64,000 bases of DNA from Moringa oleifera (lineage: Eukaryota > Streptophyta > Magnoliopsida > Brassicales > Moringaceae): positions 8,930,001 to 8,994,000 of the forward strand of contig JAJFZO010000609.1 of assembly GCA_021397835.1 (NCBI GenBank), written 5' to 3'. The position numbers were made by a program, and so were the translations under genes. Position 1 is the first letter of the stretch; each line of letters opens with the position of its first letter. Shown here piece after piece: positions 55,134-64,000 of the stretch. Below the pieces are notes generated by a model. That model was given only the letters and a program-made list of their open reading frames with translations, did not search any database and was not told the DNA's origin.

Positions 55134-57363
55134 CTATATCAATGTGAACTCCTCCAGCCATATTAGCACTTCATTCCTCTTCGATGCAACCAACAACATA
55201 AGAAACATAAGGATGGTGTCAATAACTAAGTCTACAAAGCAGAAGTAATACTATCTGAAAGTGCTAAGGAAAATTTATACCATCTACTGTGATAACATGG
55301 AAGGTCTAAGCGAGCTAGAAATGGAAAAAATGGTTATATACAATATTAAAAACAGTCTGGTCCCATAGCAATCACACAAATAAATAAAGAAGCAACTATA
55401 ATAGAGGTGATTGCATTTCAGACAAAACAACCATTGTGAAGGTCTTTGGAATATCTAGGAGTACAGCCTTAGGTGAAAATTAAATCATACCATCGTGAAG
55501 GCCCATGTTCGTCCTGGATCATTGTAGCGAGCGAGCAAACAACCCATCTTGGGTCTAAGGCCATCTCTAATTAGACTAGCACGCAGTACTTTCTCCTTCT
55601 CACGAACAATATCTTCAGTAGGTTTTCCACTGAACTTCAACCCTGCAGCAATTCCTCCTTCCACCTTTCTCAAGTTTATTGATTCTTGATTAGGATCTGG
55701 TAAGCTAGTCAAAACAACATCATAGCACTTATTTTATCATGAAATAGAAGCACAAAAGTGTACTTTCAAGTGAACTCTTTCTCTTTCCAATTTCCAGTTA
55801 TCAAATAGATATATACTTGTACCAATATCAATCTGATGGATCTCACCTGTCTAGATCTTTCTCTGATGGAAGGACTATTTGGATGGATATTTTGGATAAT
55901 TCTGCATCGGATGCCTGAGTAAAGACGGGAGTAGTCATTGGTATTTTCTCCATTGCAGAATTCTTGCCAAATATGTAGCTGCACAAATAGAGTATGTTGT
56001 CTATGTCACCCAACTTTGTAGAAACTGCAACCAATAACCTTTTGAATCAAATTTGAGAAATACTTACCCAGCGACATCATTAAAGCCACTTGACCCAGAT
56101 AGTTTTTCTCCATTTGTTTCTACCACTATGAAAGGCACATACTCTCTTACCTGTGGAATCAATTCTATGATCAAGTCATCCATCCAATTAATTTTGAAAT
56201 TTCAACATATTTTGTTGAATCGTGAATATAGGCAGAAAGGAAGTCACAATGACAGAGAAAACTTGTATATAAGGATATATGACTTCAGAGAGCTTAAAGA
56301 ACTGAATTAAAAATAAAAGTTAAACAGGAAGACAAGGAATGCAATCATTGGAAGCCCACAAGAAATGCTCAAAATTTCCAAAATCCTGTTAGGGCCAACA
56401 AAGAAAAACAGAGAATCACTTATATCTCTTGCTCATTTTTGCCATAATGACAGATAAAATATAGTAAAACATTTCCAGTAGAAGCAGTAAAAATGTATCC
56501 AACAAAAGTAGAGTGACCTCATAATTCGCAGTCCTTTTCAGTATCTGATATTTTGGCGTTTCCAGGTCAGGAGTCTTATAATATCGTAGCTGCAAACAAT
56601 TACAATAAACACATAAGTTGGATTGATTTTCTCTTTCTCTTTAACCCAATTAAAAGGTAACAGTTGTTGAACCATGGCCTCTCCTGCAACTGTAAAGTGG
56701 CCAAGAATTGGACATTTGCACATAGGGCATGATAAAGATAAACATTGATTTGCATCTATGAAAATATGAAAAACCAATTTCGCCTAAGCAAAGAAGAGAT
56801 GCTACCTGCTTAAATACATCCCACAAACCTTCTAGTGAGAAGTAATCATTCTTCTCTATTGAATCCCAGAAGTCCTGCGGATACACATGATATAGATCAC
56901 TATTACTTCTAATGAACTATCCTCCCACTAAAGAGCCAAAAAAAAAAAACACACTTCTAAGGATCAGTGAGCCATACCAGGTGGCTGCAAAACTTCCCAG
57001 TCTCTGGGTTCACACCCATTACCGAAGTTCCTGTAAAAATGAGCTCTGGTTTCCATGGCAGAAGCAAGAACTTCATTACCATAGTCCACCTTGTGGTTAT
57101 TTCATAAGGCCCTGTCTGTAGCAGCTCAATCAGTTGAAGAAGCAAAATCAATGCATTTTGTTCAGGTGGGAATCAAGATGAATGTCAAAGTTCTAAAGAC
57201 CTGAATACCCAATTTAAGAGGAAAATAAAGGATGGAGATAAAATACATTAATGACAAATAGATGCAAGTATTCCAAACTATGCCGGGAGAACACAACAGT
57301 AATCTTTTCACAAGTGGGGAAATATAATGATTAAGATTATTCTCAACTTCACCCCACCGCCGG

Positions 57364-57401
<38 letters not shown>

Positions 57402-58182
57402 CCACCCCAACAAAAAAAAAAGAAAAAAAAAAAAGAGAACAAACTTTTTATCTGTGAAGACTGGATTAGATAACTATCAAGAATAACTATAATCTTTAAA
57501 TATAATTATTAAACCTAGTTATCAAAAATAATTATTAACCCTCAAAATCATCATGGGAAAAACCATAAGATAAAATTATGATAAGAACAAAATTGGACAT
57601 CCTATCTCAACATTCATCATTCAACATCAATACAAACTTCAAACTCTTTGCAGATCAACAGAAGTTTTATGAAATGCCTCAGCATAACTTTAAACACACT
57701 CAAAATGCAATCACAACACATCATAATATCAGGGAAACTACGATGAGTGAAACCTGCTTGGCCCAGTGCAACTGAAAGTGAGGCCTGAAGAGCTGCTTCA
57801 GGAGAGCGATGTTGAAGAGATACCCATTTATGCTATCATGCTTGGTGATTGGGTCCCTGAATTTCACCAGCTCATCGTACGCCGTCCGATCAATCCCCTG
57901 TTCATCAAACAGATGTGGCAGGTCATCATACAAGAAACCCACTAAACTTTCCATGTCAACTGCTAATTTGGGGGGGCTCTGGTCCACCAGGCTCAGCCTC
58001 AGGGCCCACTTCAGGTTCCGCTCAGTTTTCATGGTCAAGCTTCTGGTCTTCAAACTTCTTGGAGGAGAGAGAAAAGGGGAACCGAATAGTCCACTTGAGC
58101 TCTGTCGTCGAAGAACAGTAGCGTAACCAGCGGCAGGGCATGGCGGGAAAATGGGGCCGGAAAGTTGTGTGATGGCCGGCAT
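55134..58182 (-). CDS. Chloroplast SOUL-domain heme-binding-like protein, copy 2
   Basis: 393-aa paralogue of the gene at 50540-53560, with the same eight exon lengths: 57754-58182, 56978-57115, 56806-56874, 56518-56589, 56068-56150, 55847-55978, 55491-55704 and 55134-55178. Same layout: plastid-targeting-like N-terminus (PPCPAAGYATVLRRQSSSGL), DUF2358 region (LVGFLYDDLPHLFDEQGIDR), SOUL domain with LETPKYQILKRTANYEVREY and VPFIVVETNGEKLSGSSGFN, ending RNEVLIWLEEFTLI. This copy keeps residues I remember as typical of the SOUL entry motif (ETPKY..., VVET), so it may be the one under stronger constraint. The start is the ATG at 58182 (MPAITQLSG); the codon above it is TTG. Both copies appear functional; there is no stop or broken splice site. 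Confidence 0.88.
57369..57398. repeat. Poly-C tract (30 C) in intron 1 of SOUL copy 2
   Basis: Thirty consecutive C after a GC-rich CGCCGGCGGCG word, followed by TCCCCACCCC and long A runs. On the transcribed strand it is poly-G and could form a G-quadruplex. Copy 1 lacks it. Its exact length is doubtful. Confidence 0.85.
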
Positions 58183-58270
58183 CAAGTTTTATCTGTCGTG
58201 CACAAAATTTGAAAAGCTTTTTTTCTTTTAAAATTTTCAATTCCTGATTAGTTATTCCCAGTTATTTTTT

Positions 58271-59139
58271 GTTCTCAAAGAAAGAAAACAGATAGAGACA
58301 GGAGCTGGAAGTTCGTGGCTGACTCCTGGCTAGAAAATTGGTTGGCCAGGAGCTTGTTGCAGCTGTGAGTAGAGAACTGGTACATGCATATATACGGTGT
58401 CGTATTAGTTAGCTTGCATAAGGAAGTCATGTACATATGGATAATGGTGGATAAATCTCTTTATCTATCATCAGTAATTTAAGAAAATAAACAACTATAA
58501 TTTGTTTTCTATTTTATTTATTAATTTAATAAATTAAAAATAAATTTATCATTTTTTCAAAAATTTAAATTAATAAAAACCATGAGCCAAAAAATCTGAT
58601 TGTATTCAAATAACACAGGTACTATTTATTTAGCAATTTGTTGCATCAACTTTGGTTCCTAAATGACAGGATATACTTAAACAAGCCAACCAACAAATTG
58701 GACCATGTAACTCATCTGACCCATCTATCTGGATTGACCCGATCCAGGACTAACCAAGCCCAGCCCATTTAAGATTCAACAGAGAACTTTCACATTTAGA
58801 TTGACCTGGAAACGGGGTTACAAGTCAACAAGGTTGGGTGTCCTTTGGACTGACTATGTTGTCATAAAGAGACATGTCTGATTTTTTTTTTCCTTTTTTT
58901 GAGTTTTCTGTGGCTGTCAGATTTGAATCATAAAAATCTCGAAACAACTTACCTGCCACGTACGATGATGTTAAATCCATATTGGGTATTGTCTGAAAGT
59001 GGTAATGTGTTCATATTATGATATTCTGGTTCCCTAATATCTCCCAGATCAAACAAATCGGCCTTCCAGAGACAAACGAATAAAAGAACAGTCGCAAAAA
59101 ACTTGTAAGATCTCCACTCTCCACTACCCAAGAAGAACG
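58271..59139. other. SOUL copy 2 promoter and spacer
   Basis: The first few hundred bases are the upstream region of SOUL copy 2. The rest has moderate composition with no recognised gene; short minus-strand frames at 58949-59220 have no family features. Confidence 0.45.
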
Positions 59140-59545
59140 ATGACAGCTCTCTCGTACCTTCGTCAACCTTACGCGTTTAGAAATTCTATCTGGTTTTGTT
59201 TGCCACGTAGACTTCCACATGGCACTTTACGTCACGTGCCCTGCTCGGTCTTTAAGCTCTTCGATGTTTCTTTGACATGTGTACATCCACGTTGCACTTC
59301 CTGTCACGTGCCCTGCTCATACCTTAATCTTCCGAGGCTTTGCAGTTTGCACGAGGTGCTCGTTTTCCCGTTAGATTCTTTGCCAACATAGCGTGCTTAG
59401 CCACGATAGTTGCACGCGTTAGCTGATCTGGATTCCTATGTGGCTGGGCCACAAAAGCCATGTGTCATCAGTTTCGGGTCATGCACGCACTTCAGGATCA
59501 GTCCACGCTCCCTATTCCGCACGTGGTTCAATTATGATCCCAAAA
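59140..59545. promoter_or_regulatory. G-box-rich block with internal direct repeat
   Basis: A 400-bp island of normal GC in AT-rich DNA. It contains CACGTG at 59233, 59305 and 59520. The first two lie in direct repeats about 72 bp apart sharing GTCACGTGCCCTGCTC. A related segment occurs at 61930-62060. G-boxes bind bZIP and bHLH factors, but no gene directly follows on the plus strand here, so the role is unknown. Confidence 0.5.
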
Positions 59546-61440
59546 GGAAATGTCCACTTCCATTTTACATTTTATTTATAATTTTAAATTAAAATATTTT
59601 ATTCAAAATTTATTTTTTATTAAATTTATAATACAAATTTTAATTTATAATTTTATTAATATTAACTATTTTATTTATACATGTAATTTGAATGTAATTT
59701 TTATTTATATAATTATCATAATATTTTTTAAAATATTATAAAAATAAATAAAAAATATATTTTTATTTATTTAAATATTTATATTTTAAATATTTTTACT
59801 AATTTTTATATAAAAATAATATTTTATTTAATATGATAATATTTTAAAAAATTATATATAAAAATAATTGTATAAATAAAAGCTATATATACATCATGTG
59901 AAAATATAAAACTGTTAAATAAATAAAAATTATAAATAAAAATTTTATATTAAAAATTTAACAAAAATATAAATTTTAAATAAATATTATTTTTTAAAAA
60001 ATTATAATTTGAGATGATAAATAAAATATATGTCCTTTTAATATAATTAACTTAATTTTATATTTTAATATATTTTATAATTAAAAATAATATATAAAAA
60101 TCATATCACTTTAAAGTGATATTTTTGAGTTATTTAATTTTTTAAAAATAATTTTTATATTTTAATATATTTTATAATTAAAAATAATATTTAAAAAATC
60201 ATATCATTTTAAAGTTATATTTTTAAGTCATTTATATTTTTTAAATATTATTTTTTGAGCAAACTTCATATAAAACTCTATATTATATTTTGGGTTATGA
60301 AATGAAACTTAATTTTTAAAAATTATAAATTATATCTAAAATTATTCATTTAGATCAAATTAAATTTTATCAAAAAAATCAAAAATTATAGATTTTTAAA
60401 TTGAGAACCTCACACAATGAATTATGCTTTAAAATTTTTTAAATATGTACAAAAATATTCAAGCTATCATCATAAAAGAATATAATTTTTTAAAAAAATA
60501 AAAAAAATATTTTTTAAAAAAATATAATATAAATTTTTTAAAAAAATTATAAAAATATATTTATAAGTCAAAATTTGTTCAAATTTTATGAATGAACTAA
60601 AAATAAAATATAAAATTTATTTGAGTTGTTTTAAAAAATTTTAATAATAAAAATATTTTTAATTTTGTAAAATTATTTGAATCAAGGTTCAATTTGATTT
60701 AAATTGATAATTAACATAAGATATAAGGTTTTATATTATCATCTTTAAATTTAACCACTTTAAAATTTTATTATTTTTTCTTTTATTTAAATAAATGTTT
60801 GTGTTTATTCAATAAATATAATGATAAGTTGATTTGTTGTTTTCATAAATTATAATTATATTTCAAAAAATATTTACCAAATGTTTATTAACATTTACTG
60901 AGGATGATTTTATCTCATGGACATATTAAAGTAAAATTGTAAATTTTTTTTTAAATATTTTATTATAGTTTTTTAATTTGCCAAAAAGTATTTTTTTCAT
61001 GTTTTAATATCATTTATTTATAGTAAAAATTAATAACAATCTTATGATAAATATTTTAATTTTTTTAAAAATATTATTTTATTATAGATATATTTTAGTA
61101 ATCTTGTTTACTAAAATCAAATTAATTTATTTCTCACTTTCAATTCAATTATAGTAATTGTCGTTGATTATTCAATCAATGGACAGCATATCTTTGTTGG
61201 TATTACAGCTACTGCCAACATGATCCGCAACATATAGCTTCTATTAACATCTATTAGATTATTTTCTCTTAAGAACTTTAAATGAGACTTTAACCTCAAT
61301 CTGATAAAATAAAATTCTAATTAATTTCCATATTTTTGTGTTAATTTTATTTCATTTCATTTATTTCAATTTATAATAAATAAAAATATTTTCAAAATGA
61401 CAGTATCACTTTTATTTCATACTAATAAAAATAACACAAG
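59546..61440. other. Very AT-rich intergenic DNA
   Basis: About 1.9 kb composed almost entirely of A and T, with an inverted-repeat element at about 60262-60745 and two copies of a word of about 60 bp around 60090-60150 and 60165-60230 (each with ATCAT[A/T]T.A.TTTAAAG). No gene. Confidence 0.6.
60262..60745. mobile_element. Inverted-repeat element (MITE-like), copy F
   Basis: The left end has ATATAAAACTCTATATTAT and the right end GATATAAGGTTTTATATTAT, which are inverted relatives. The interior has AAAATATTCAAGCTATCATC, matching the middle of copy A. About 480 bp, in line with copies C-E. Ends are approximate. Confidence 0.5.
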
Positions 61441-61569
61441 CTCACTTCCCATGTCCTTCCACTAGTGTTAGCAACGCCAGAACAAACCCAGAAGCCCTTG
61501 CTCCGCCATTAATCTTTTCATCCCTCCAACCTGATCACAGAAAAATATTTCTCTCATTTCCAAGCAGAA

Positions 61570-61706
61570 GCATCCTGTTGGGGATTATGATGGCGACGAC
61601 GGATACGACGACCGGGTTTACGGTTAAGCTCCTGCAGCGTCCATGGAGGCCGGCGATGACGACGACAATGATGATGACGTACGTCGATTATGCTCCAGCT
61701 GCATGA
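61570..61706 (+). pseudogene. Degenerate relic of the small acidic YDYAPAA gene
   Basis: Resembles the 3' half of the intact gene at 62490-62723. GCAGCGTCCATGGA (61634-61647) matches GCTGCATCCATGGA (62646-62659), followed by an Asp-codon run and then GATTATGCTCCAGCTGCATGA (61686-61706), matching GATTATGCTCCTGCTGCTTAA (62703-62723). The spacing between these anchors is 5 bp shorter, so the Asp run and the DYAPAA end lie in different frames. A second APAA-like end preceded by an in-frame TAA lies at 61618-61636. No intact start or full ORF, so it is called a relic. Confidence 0.6.
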
Positions 61707-61719
61707 AATACGGCTGCAT

Positions 61720-62340
61720 TTTTTTTTCTCTTCACCCAAACAAAAATCTGCAGAGCCGTCAAGTGAAGCGGGCAGAGAAATGGAATCAAAGAAGAACCAC
61801 TGACGCTGCATGAGATCTTCCATGCATATACTTTATTGGCTCCACTTTCTAGTCTCCACTACCTCAGAATAAAAGTGACAGCTTCTCCCTTTATCCACCA
61901 TTCGCGCATAGTGTACTACCTTCAACCAGTTGTTCGCCACGTAGACATCCACGTGGAACTTTTTGACACGTGCCCTGCTCACACTTCATGCATCTACGCA
62001 ACTTACCTCCACGAGGTTTACTTGCACCGAGAGTATGCCCCTCCCTGCATCCTTTTTGCCAGAAGTTATTAGCTGAACCCGACACTATCGGTCTTTTGTG
62101 GGGACTAAATATCTTCTCCTTTTTTTTTTCCCCCAAATTCTCATTCAATTCCAAAATCACTCTATATTTTCCTTTATGCATATTTCTTTCAAAATCTGAT
62201 TAAGTTATTGGAAAAAATATTATCAAAATATGAATTTTTACTTTCCTGTCTATCTTAAACTGATGAAAAATATATATCACATGTTAACAAGATAATAGGA
62301 TACTCCCAGCTCACTGACTGGATTCCCTAACTTTTGCTCT
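61720..62340. promoter_or_regulatory. Upstream region of the small acidic gene with G-boxes
   Basis: About 600 bp between the relic and the TATA box. Contains CACGTG at 61950-61955 and 61967-61972 within a segment (about 61930-61985) that shares GCCACGTAGACTTCCAC-like and CACGTGCCCTGCTC words with the block at 59200-59320. Frames on either strand here have no family features. Confidence 0.45.
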
Positions 62341-62343
62341 CTC

Positions 62344-62350
62344 TATATAA
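62344..62350 (+). promoter_or_regulatory. TATA box of the small acidic gene
   Basis: TATATAA in a CT-rich context 140 bp upstream of the start codon at 62490. This predicts a leader of about 110-115 nt without another ATG. Confidence 0.6.
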
Positions 62351-62489
62351 TCTCATCTCTCCCTTCCATTTCAGCCCCAAGTTCTTCTGCTGCCATTTCT
62401 CCAGCTTTACTCTGGAAACTAGCTCTAGCTAGCTATTGCCACTTCAATTTTTTTCTCTGCACAGTTCCCACTAAGAAGAAGAAGCAAAA

Positions 62490-62723
62490 ATGTCTCCTCA
62501 AGCGGCCTTGTTTAGCTCGCAATCCATCATGCATGCTCATCTTTATCATGATGATGACGATGATGTTCTTCCCAAGTATGTTCACTGCTCCAACCCATCA
62601 GCAGAAGGTGATGGTGCTGCTGCTGATGGCCATGGCTACAACACCGCTGCATCCATGGAAGATGACGGGGATGACGATGACGACGACGATGATGGCACCT
62701 ATGATTATGCTCCTGCTGCTTAA
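62490..62723 (+). CDS. Small acidic protein ending in YDYAPAA, function unknown
   Basis: Intronless 77-aa ORF with a good start context (AAAAATGTC), a TATA box 140 bp upstream and a leader free of other ATGs. The protein begins MSPQAALFSSQSIMHAHLYH, then has an Asp block (DDDDDV, 21-26), LPKYVHCSNPS, an Ala/Gly-rich middle, a second Asp block (DDDDDDDD near 61-68) and ends GTYDYAPAA. There is no signal peptide or membrane segment. I do not recognise a named family. Support for coding: a degenerate relative of its 3' half lies about 1 kb upstream, and similar layout (Asp runs plus the C-terminal DYAPAA) is shared between them. An overlapping Met-rich frame from 62533 is a shadow of the Asp codons. 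It could encode a nuclear or cytosolic disordered protein; this is inference only. Confidence 0.7.
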   Translation: MSPQAALFSSQSIMHAHLYHDDDDDVLPKYVHCSNPSAEGDGAAADGHGYNTAASMEDDGDDDDDDDDGTYDYAPAA

Positions 62724-64000
62724 TTAAGCCATGAGGATTAACAGCTCAGTGAAACCCTAGTTCTCTATACAGCCCTAAATATACATGTAGTACTTTCTAA
62801 TAGCGCATCGTTAGCTGCTTATGTCATGTTTTGCAGCTAATTCACTGGTTTTGTTTAATGAATCATTATGGATTATGAGGTGTAGTATGTATCCATGCAT
62901 GATGTAATGTTAATCCTTTTCTTAATCCTATGAGCATATATGATTTCATGTTAATTAATTCCTCTGTCTTCATCTTACTAATGATTTTAATCATTTGGTT
63001 TCTTGGTCATCATCATGGGACTAACGTTTTATTAATCCCTATATATGTTTTCTTATAATTAGTGATTTGAATAATATAGTAATCAACCCACCTACCATCA
63101 AATTAGGAGTCATACTTTATATCTTTTTTGTTTTACTACGCGCCAAAAGAACCCAACAACTCCTTATACTTTATGGTTGTGTCAAATCATTTTGCACATT
63201 AAATTTGGACCGGCAAGATATATTTATTATATAATAAAGTTGAGAATGCAGCTTTAATTAAGGGGATTTCTCTTAATTTAAAACAAGGTCACTCTTTGAC
63301 CATTTGATCAACATCAGTCTTCATGTTAGTCAATTAACAAATTCTATTTTAAGAGAAAAGATGCCCATGTTTCTCAATGCCATTAAATTAAATTTAAGAT
63401 ATTGCTTGATTGATATTACTTTATTCAAATCAGATACATAACGATCTCTTGGCTAGTCATCACTATATTGTATTATTGCCATATAAATGTAAATGTATAA
63501 CTATAAAGTTAAAAAATATATATATGTTTCTAATTTTATTCTGCAGAAGAACATATATTGTTTATGTTTGTCCTAATTAATTACTCCGTCACAAAGATGA
63601 AAGGTAATTTCAGTTTAATTTGCATATCCAAAAAAAAGTGAATTTATGGGAATAGATCTAAGACATGACATATAAGGATAAATCCTTATTCTGGGATTAG
63701 CTTGAGTGACAAAGTGATCAAGATTCCTTATCTATTAAATTTATCAAATGTCTCCCTAATTCAATAAAAATAGATCTTTTATTAAGCTATATTGAGCTTT
63801 TTTTTTTTTTTTTAGCTTACAATTGGGATGCAAATAATTTATTTATTTTTTATTGGAGAACAATTATTTTTTAAAATAATAATATGCATTATAATAAAAA
63901 AACTCAAGAGTAAATATTAAAAAAATGATGAATTAAATCTATTTTTAATTTAAATACTAATGTATCAATTGGATCAACCGTATATTTAATTTTTAATTTG
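62724..64000. other. 3' flank and AT-rich spacer at window end
   Basis: The first 250 bp is probably the 3'UTR and terminator of the small acidic gene. A telo-box-like AAACCCTAG lies at about 62754. The rest is AT-rich with no recognised gene, and a T16 run occurs at about 63797-63814. Confidence 0.5.

Larger units (their letters stand above)
54170..58270. repeat. Tandem duplication unit 2 (SOUL copy 2)
   Basis: The counterpart of 49510-53635. Exon lengths are identical in both units; introns and flanks differ by substitutions and small indels. Intron 1 is longer here (638 versus 417 bp) because of an insertion around the poly-C tract and AT-rich sequence after it (about 57350-57590). Confidence 0.85.

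Noticed and set aside
57162..57413. Minus-strand ORF starting with a glycine run
   Set aside because: Produced by translating the poly-G tract in SOUL copy 2 intron 1.
61554..61823. 89-codon minus-strand ORF opposite the acidic-gene relic
   Set aside because: Its His/Arg-rich part is just the complement of the Asp-codon run; no family features.
62533..62727. 64-codon Met-rich ORF overlapping the small acidic gene
   Set aside because: A frame-shifted reading of GAT/GAC and GCT repeats (ATG ATG ...), not an independent protein.

Overview
The window is nuclear DNA of a eudicot flowering plant. Evidence: multi-exon genes with GT-AG introns, plant-only families (AKT1 channel, BOR exporter, 3-ketoacyl-CoA synthase, plant natriuretic peptide-like protein, two-domain SOUL protein), very AT-rich intergenic DNA, and small non-autonomous mobile elements. 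I cannot name the species. Ten intact protein genes are well supported, an eleventh small acidic gene is likely, and there is one degenerate gene relic.

Layout. 1-7800: AT-rich spacer with no recognisable gene. 8049-14252 (+): AKT1-type potassium channel, 11 coding exons. 15483-19064 (-): BOR4-type borate exporter, convergent with AKT1. 20580-24270 (-): membrane RING-CH (MARCH-like) protein. 24600-28690: AT-rich spacer with two inverted-repeat elements. 28694-29226 (-): EG45/plant natriuretic peptide-like secreted protein. 30880-35853 (-): RPT6 proteasome ATPase. 37659-41582 (+): STRAP-type WD40 protein with a SINE in intron 3. 42568-45073 (+): histone H2A.Z. 46357-47889 (-): KCS11-type 3-ketoacyl-CoA synthase with a 5'UTR intron. 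50540-53560 and 55134-58182 (-): tandem pair of chloroplast SOUL-domain proteins with identical exon lengths, separated by an inverted-repeat element. 58260-61440: AT-rich spacer containing a G-box repeat block. 61570-61706: relic of a small acidic protein gene. 62490-62723 (+): intact small acidic protein gene. 62724-64000: AT-rich spacer.

The genes do not form a pathway. Membrane transport (AKT1, BOR4), ubiquitin and proteasome functions (RING-CH, RPT6), chromatin (H2A.Z), wax/very-long-chain lipid synthesis (KCS) and chloroplast heme/lipid-related functions (SOUL pair) simply lie side by side, as is normal in plant chromosomes. Exon boundaries were worked out by hand from splice sites, reading-frame continuity and remembered family sequences. 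Coding lengths close in frame: AKT1 887 aa, RPT6 419 aa, STRAP 350 aa, H2A.Z 136 aa, KCS 510 aa, RING-CH 309 aa, both SOUL copies 393 aa.

The most interesting points are: a start-stop (AUGUAA) minimal upstream ORF in the AKT1 leader; the small acidic YDYAPAA-ending gene with a frameshifted relic 1 kb upstream; a family of roughly 490 bp long-terminal-inverted-repeat elements, one copy exactly at the junction of the SOUL tandem duplication; and a SINE with near-perfect target-site duplications.
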